Assembly (NCBI RefSeq): GCF_900636745.1
Contig: NZ_LR134310.1
Coordinates: 1,976,501 to 2,040,500, forward strand
DNA: 64,000 bases
Reading direction: 5' to 3'
Origin: Actinobacillus equuli
GTDB lineage: Bacteria; Pseudomonadota; Gammaproteobacteria; Enterobacterales; Pasteurellaceae
The translations under genes were made by a program, and so were the position numbers. Shown in pieces: positions 62,176 to 64,000 of the stretch. The first letter of the stretch is position 1; each line of letters begins with the position of its first letter. The notes beneath the pieces were generated by a model that saw nothing but the letters and a program-made list of their open reading frames with translations, searched no databases and was not told the DNA's origin.

Positions 62176-63834
62176 ATGAGTGATATAGCAATTATAGTAA
62201 GCTTATTGTCATTAGTCGCCGTATTGGGCTTATGGCTTGGGCACTTAAAGATCAAAGGTGTGGGACTTGGCATTGGGGGCGTTTTATTCGGTGGGATAAT
62301 CGTCTCCCATTTTTCCACATTGTACGGTATCAAAATTGATGCGCATACTTTGCATTTTATTCAAGAGTTCGGTTTGATTTTATTTGTATACTCAATCGGT
62401 ATTCAAGTAGGACCGGGCTTTTTCGGTTCTTTAAGACAATCCGGTCTAAAACTCAACGGTTTTGCGATCTTAATTGTGCTGTTAAGCGGTATTTTAGTTG
62501 CTTTAATCCACCTTATTTTTGATGTACCGTTACCGGCTATTTTGGGGATTTTCTCCGGGGCAGTAACGAATACGCCGTCTTTAGGGGCTGGTCAACAGGT
62601 GCTTGCCGAATTAGGCGGAGAAAATACTACCGCAGTAATGGGAATGAGCTATGCGATTGCTTATCCGTTTGGGATTATCGGTATTTTGCTTTCAATGTGG
62701 CTGGTGAGAATTCTATTCAAAATTAATATAGATAAAGAAGCCGCTGATTTTGATAATAGCCAAAATCAACAAAAAGAGGGACTTGATACCTTAAATGTTC
62801 GCTTAATTAACCCGAATTTAGGCGGGCTGAAATTGAAAGAAATTCCTGATTTTGAAAGCCATAAAGTGATTTATTCTCGTTTAAAACGGGGTGAAGAACT
62901 GATCGTACCGAAAGTTGATACCGTCTTACAGCTAGGTGATGTTCTGCATTTAGTCGGCGAGAAAGCCATGTTACATAAAATGCAACTTATCTTAGGGGAA
63001 GAAGCGCATATTTCATTATCGACAAGGGGCACGTGCTATCGTTCTGAACGAGCGGTGGTAACCAATGAGAATGTTTTCGGTAAGAAAATACGTCATTTAA
63101 TGCTAAAAGGTAAGTATGAAGTGGTGATTTCTCGTTTGAATCGTGCGGGGGTAGAACTGATTCCTAATGGCGAAATGACATTGCAGTTTGGTGACGTACT
63201 GAATTTAGTCGGTCATCAAGAAGATATCGAAACGGTTCGGGCTATCATTGGTGATGCGCATCAGAAATTACAACAGGTGCAAATGTTACCGATCTTTGTT
63301 GGGATCGGCTTAGGTGTATTATTAGGTTCTTTACCGCTTTATGTACCGGGATTTCCGGTTGCATTAAAATTAGGTCTAGCCGGAGGTCCGTTGGTCGTGG
63401 CGCTAATTTTAGCGAGAATCGGCAGTATCGGTAAGCTTTATTGGTTTATGCCGCCAAGTGCGAATTTGGCATTACGTGAAATTGGGATCGTATTATTCCT
63501 TTCTGTGGTTGGCTTGAAAGCAGGGGCGAATTTCCTTGATACCTTGCTCAGTCCGGAAGGACTTTCATGGATGGGATACGGCGCTATTATTACCTTTGTT
63601 CCGTTAATGGTAACGGCATTGATTGCACGTATTTATGGCAAGATGAATTATCTTTCATTGTGTGGTTTACTTGCCGGCTCAATGACAGATCCGCCGGCAT
63701 TGGCATTTGCAAATGAAATTAAAGACGGGAACGGTGCGGCAGCGCTTTCTTATGCGACCGTTTACCCGCTAGTGATGTTTTTACGTATTATTTTACCTCA
63801 ATTGCTCGCTATTTTGTTGTGGGCAGCCGGTTAG
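62176..63834 (+). CDS. yidE: YidE/AspT-type putative transporter
   Basis: The protein of 552 residues starts [20 protein letters not shown], very close to E. coli YidE, with TGGAG upstream. It has two membrane halves (about ten helices) that flank two TrkA-C (RCK_C) domains in the cytosol ([20 protein letters not shown] and [20 protein letters not shown]). The signature [17 protein letters not shown] and [14 protein letters not shown] are the paired membrane motifs of the AspT/AAE exchanger family. The substrate is unknown. Five in-frame codons upstream are not supported. Confidence 0.93.
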   Translation: MSDIAIIVSLLSLVAVLGLWLGHLKIKGVGLGIGGVLFGGIIVSHFSTLYGIKIDAHTLHFIQEFGLILFVYSIGIQVGPGFFGSLRQSGLKLNGFAILIVLLSGILVALIHLIFDVPLPAILGIFSGAVTNTPSLGAGQQVLAELGGENTTAVMGMSYAIAYPFGIIGILLSMWLVRILFKINIDKEAADFDNSQNQQKEGLDTLNVRLINPNLGGLKLKEIPDFESHKVIYSRLKRGEELIVPKVDTVLQLGDVLHLVGEKAMLHKMQLILGEEAHISLSTRGTCYRSERAVVTNENVFGKKIRHLMLKGKYEVVISRLNRAGVELIPNGEMTLQFGDVLNLVGHQEDIETVRAIIGDAHQKLQQVQMLPIFVGIGLGVLLGSLPLYVPGFPVALKLGLAGGPLVVALILARIGSIGKLYWFMPPSANLALREIGIVLFLSVVGLKAGANFLDTLLSPEGLSWMGYGAIITFVPLMVTALIARIYGKMNYLSLCGLLAGSMTDPPALAFANEIKDGNGAAALSYATVYPLVMFLRIILPQLLAILLWAAG

Positions 63835-63854
63835 TTAAAAGTTTTTAACAATAG

Positions 63855-63917
63855 ATAGCGGTCGGATTTAAAGGAATTTTTGCAAAATTCTCCGAGAATC
63901 TGACCGCTATTTTCATT
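63855..63917 (+). terminator. Inverted uptake-signal terminator of yidE
   Basis: ATAGCGGTC (63855-63863) and GACCGCTAT (63902-63910) pair, extended by GGATT/GAATC with mismatches, followed by TTTCATTT. Confidence 0.85.
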
Positions 63918-63988
63918 TCATCTCTGTTCAGCAAATCAGATTCCTTGTAGAATAATCGTTTAATTTTTTATAGAAAAGAATAGATATT

Positions 63989-64000
63989 ATGAGCCGTACT
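63989..64000 (+). CDS. Start of an unidentified gene (four codons)
   Basis: ATG AGC CGT ACT (Met-Ser-Arg-Thr) ends the window. The start is preceded by AAAGAATAG, a weak ribosome site. MSRT is compatible with phosphate acetyltransferase of Pasteurellaceae, among others, but four residues cannot identify a protein. Confidence 0.35.

Overview
The window is chromosomal DNA of a Pasteurellaceae bacterium, most likely the Actinobacillus pleuropneumoniae branch. The evidence is roughly 40% GC, dense copies of the Apl-type DNA uptake signal (core ACAAGCGGTC) on both strands, many of them as inverted pairs that form transcription terminators, and core proteins that resemble Haemophilus/Actinobacillus orthologs throughout. 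The species call is an inference. No rRNA, tRNA, insertion sequence or prophage was found.

Layout. 1-1.8 kb: 5' end of galT with a CRP-type promoter, divergent from an orphan RTX calcium-binding protein. 1.9-5.5 kb: a QseBC-type two-component system downstream of three tandem BOF-fold (YgiW-like) periplasmic proteins, with a candidate QseB box. 5.5-8 kb: glyA (perfect PurR palindrome upstream) and nadK. 8-18 kb: a complete type I-F CRISPR-Cas system with an unusual layout. The csy1-csy2-csy3-cas6f operon is separated from cas1-cas2/3 by the array itself (27 repeats including one degenerate copy, 26 spacers, an exact 60-bp period). 18-24 kb: thrS with a tRNA-Thr anticodon-mimic operator, a three-lipoprotein CsgG/DUF4810/GNA1162 cassette, then infC (AUU start)-rpmI-rplT. 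24-31 kb: a P-loop kinase-like protein, a small lipoprotein, a CNNM/CBS membrane protein, a pseudouridine synthase, a histidine phosphatase, the rsmE-yqgE-ruvX cluster and a flotillin-like SPFH protein. 31-39.5 kb: nrdA-nrdB with a NrdR box pair, a membrane metallophosphoesterase, katA, and htpG behind a sigma-32 promoter. 39.6-47 kb: metC, dsbB, nhaB, fadR, phoH-like and a transketolase. 47.5-54.4 kb: rpmE, an AT-rich phosphoethanolamine-transferase-like gene inserted before ilvY, xthA, an NhaC/YuiF-type transporter, a small membrane protein and ttcA. 54.5-64 kb: yfbV, yciC-yciB-yciA-yciI, glnE, yacL, gltS, yidE, and the first four codons of another gene.

How the genes work together. Most of the window is housekeeping, in compact operons separated by strong hairpin terminators. 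The accessory parts are the CRISPR-Cas locus, the RTX protein, the BOF triplet, the lipoprotein trio and the AT-rich transferase. Nucleotide and one-carbon metabolism (glyA, nrdAB, nadK) and stress genes (katA, htpG) carry recognisable regulatory sites.

The strongest points for follow-up are: (i) the array between the two cas modules, with repeat mutations at the Cas6f scissile base pair and a compensatory stem change in the terminal repeat; (ii) the thrS leader hairpin, whose 7-nt loop copies a tRNA-Thr(CGU) anticodon loop; (iii) the three BOF paralogs next to qseBC; (iv) twin GNRA-tetraloop hairpins before rpmI. No wholly new system could be demonstrated from the sequence alone.
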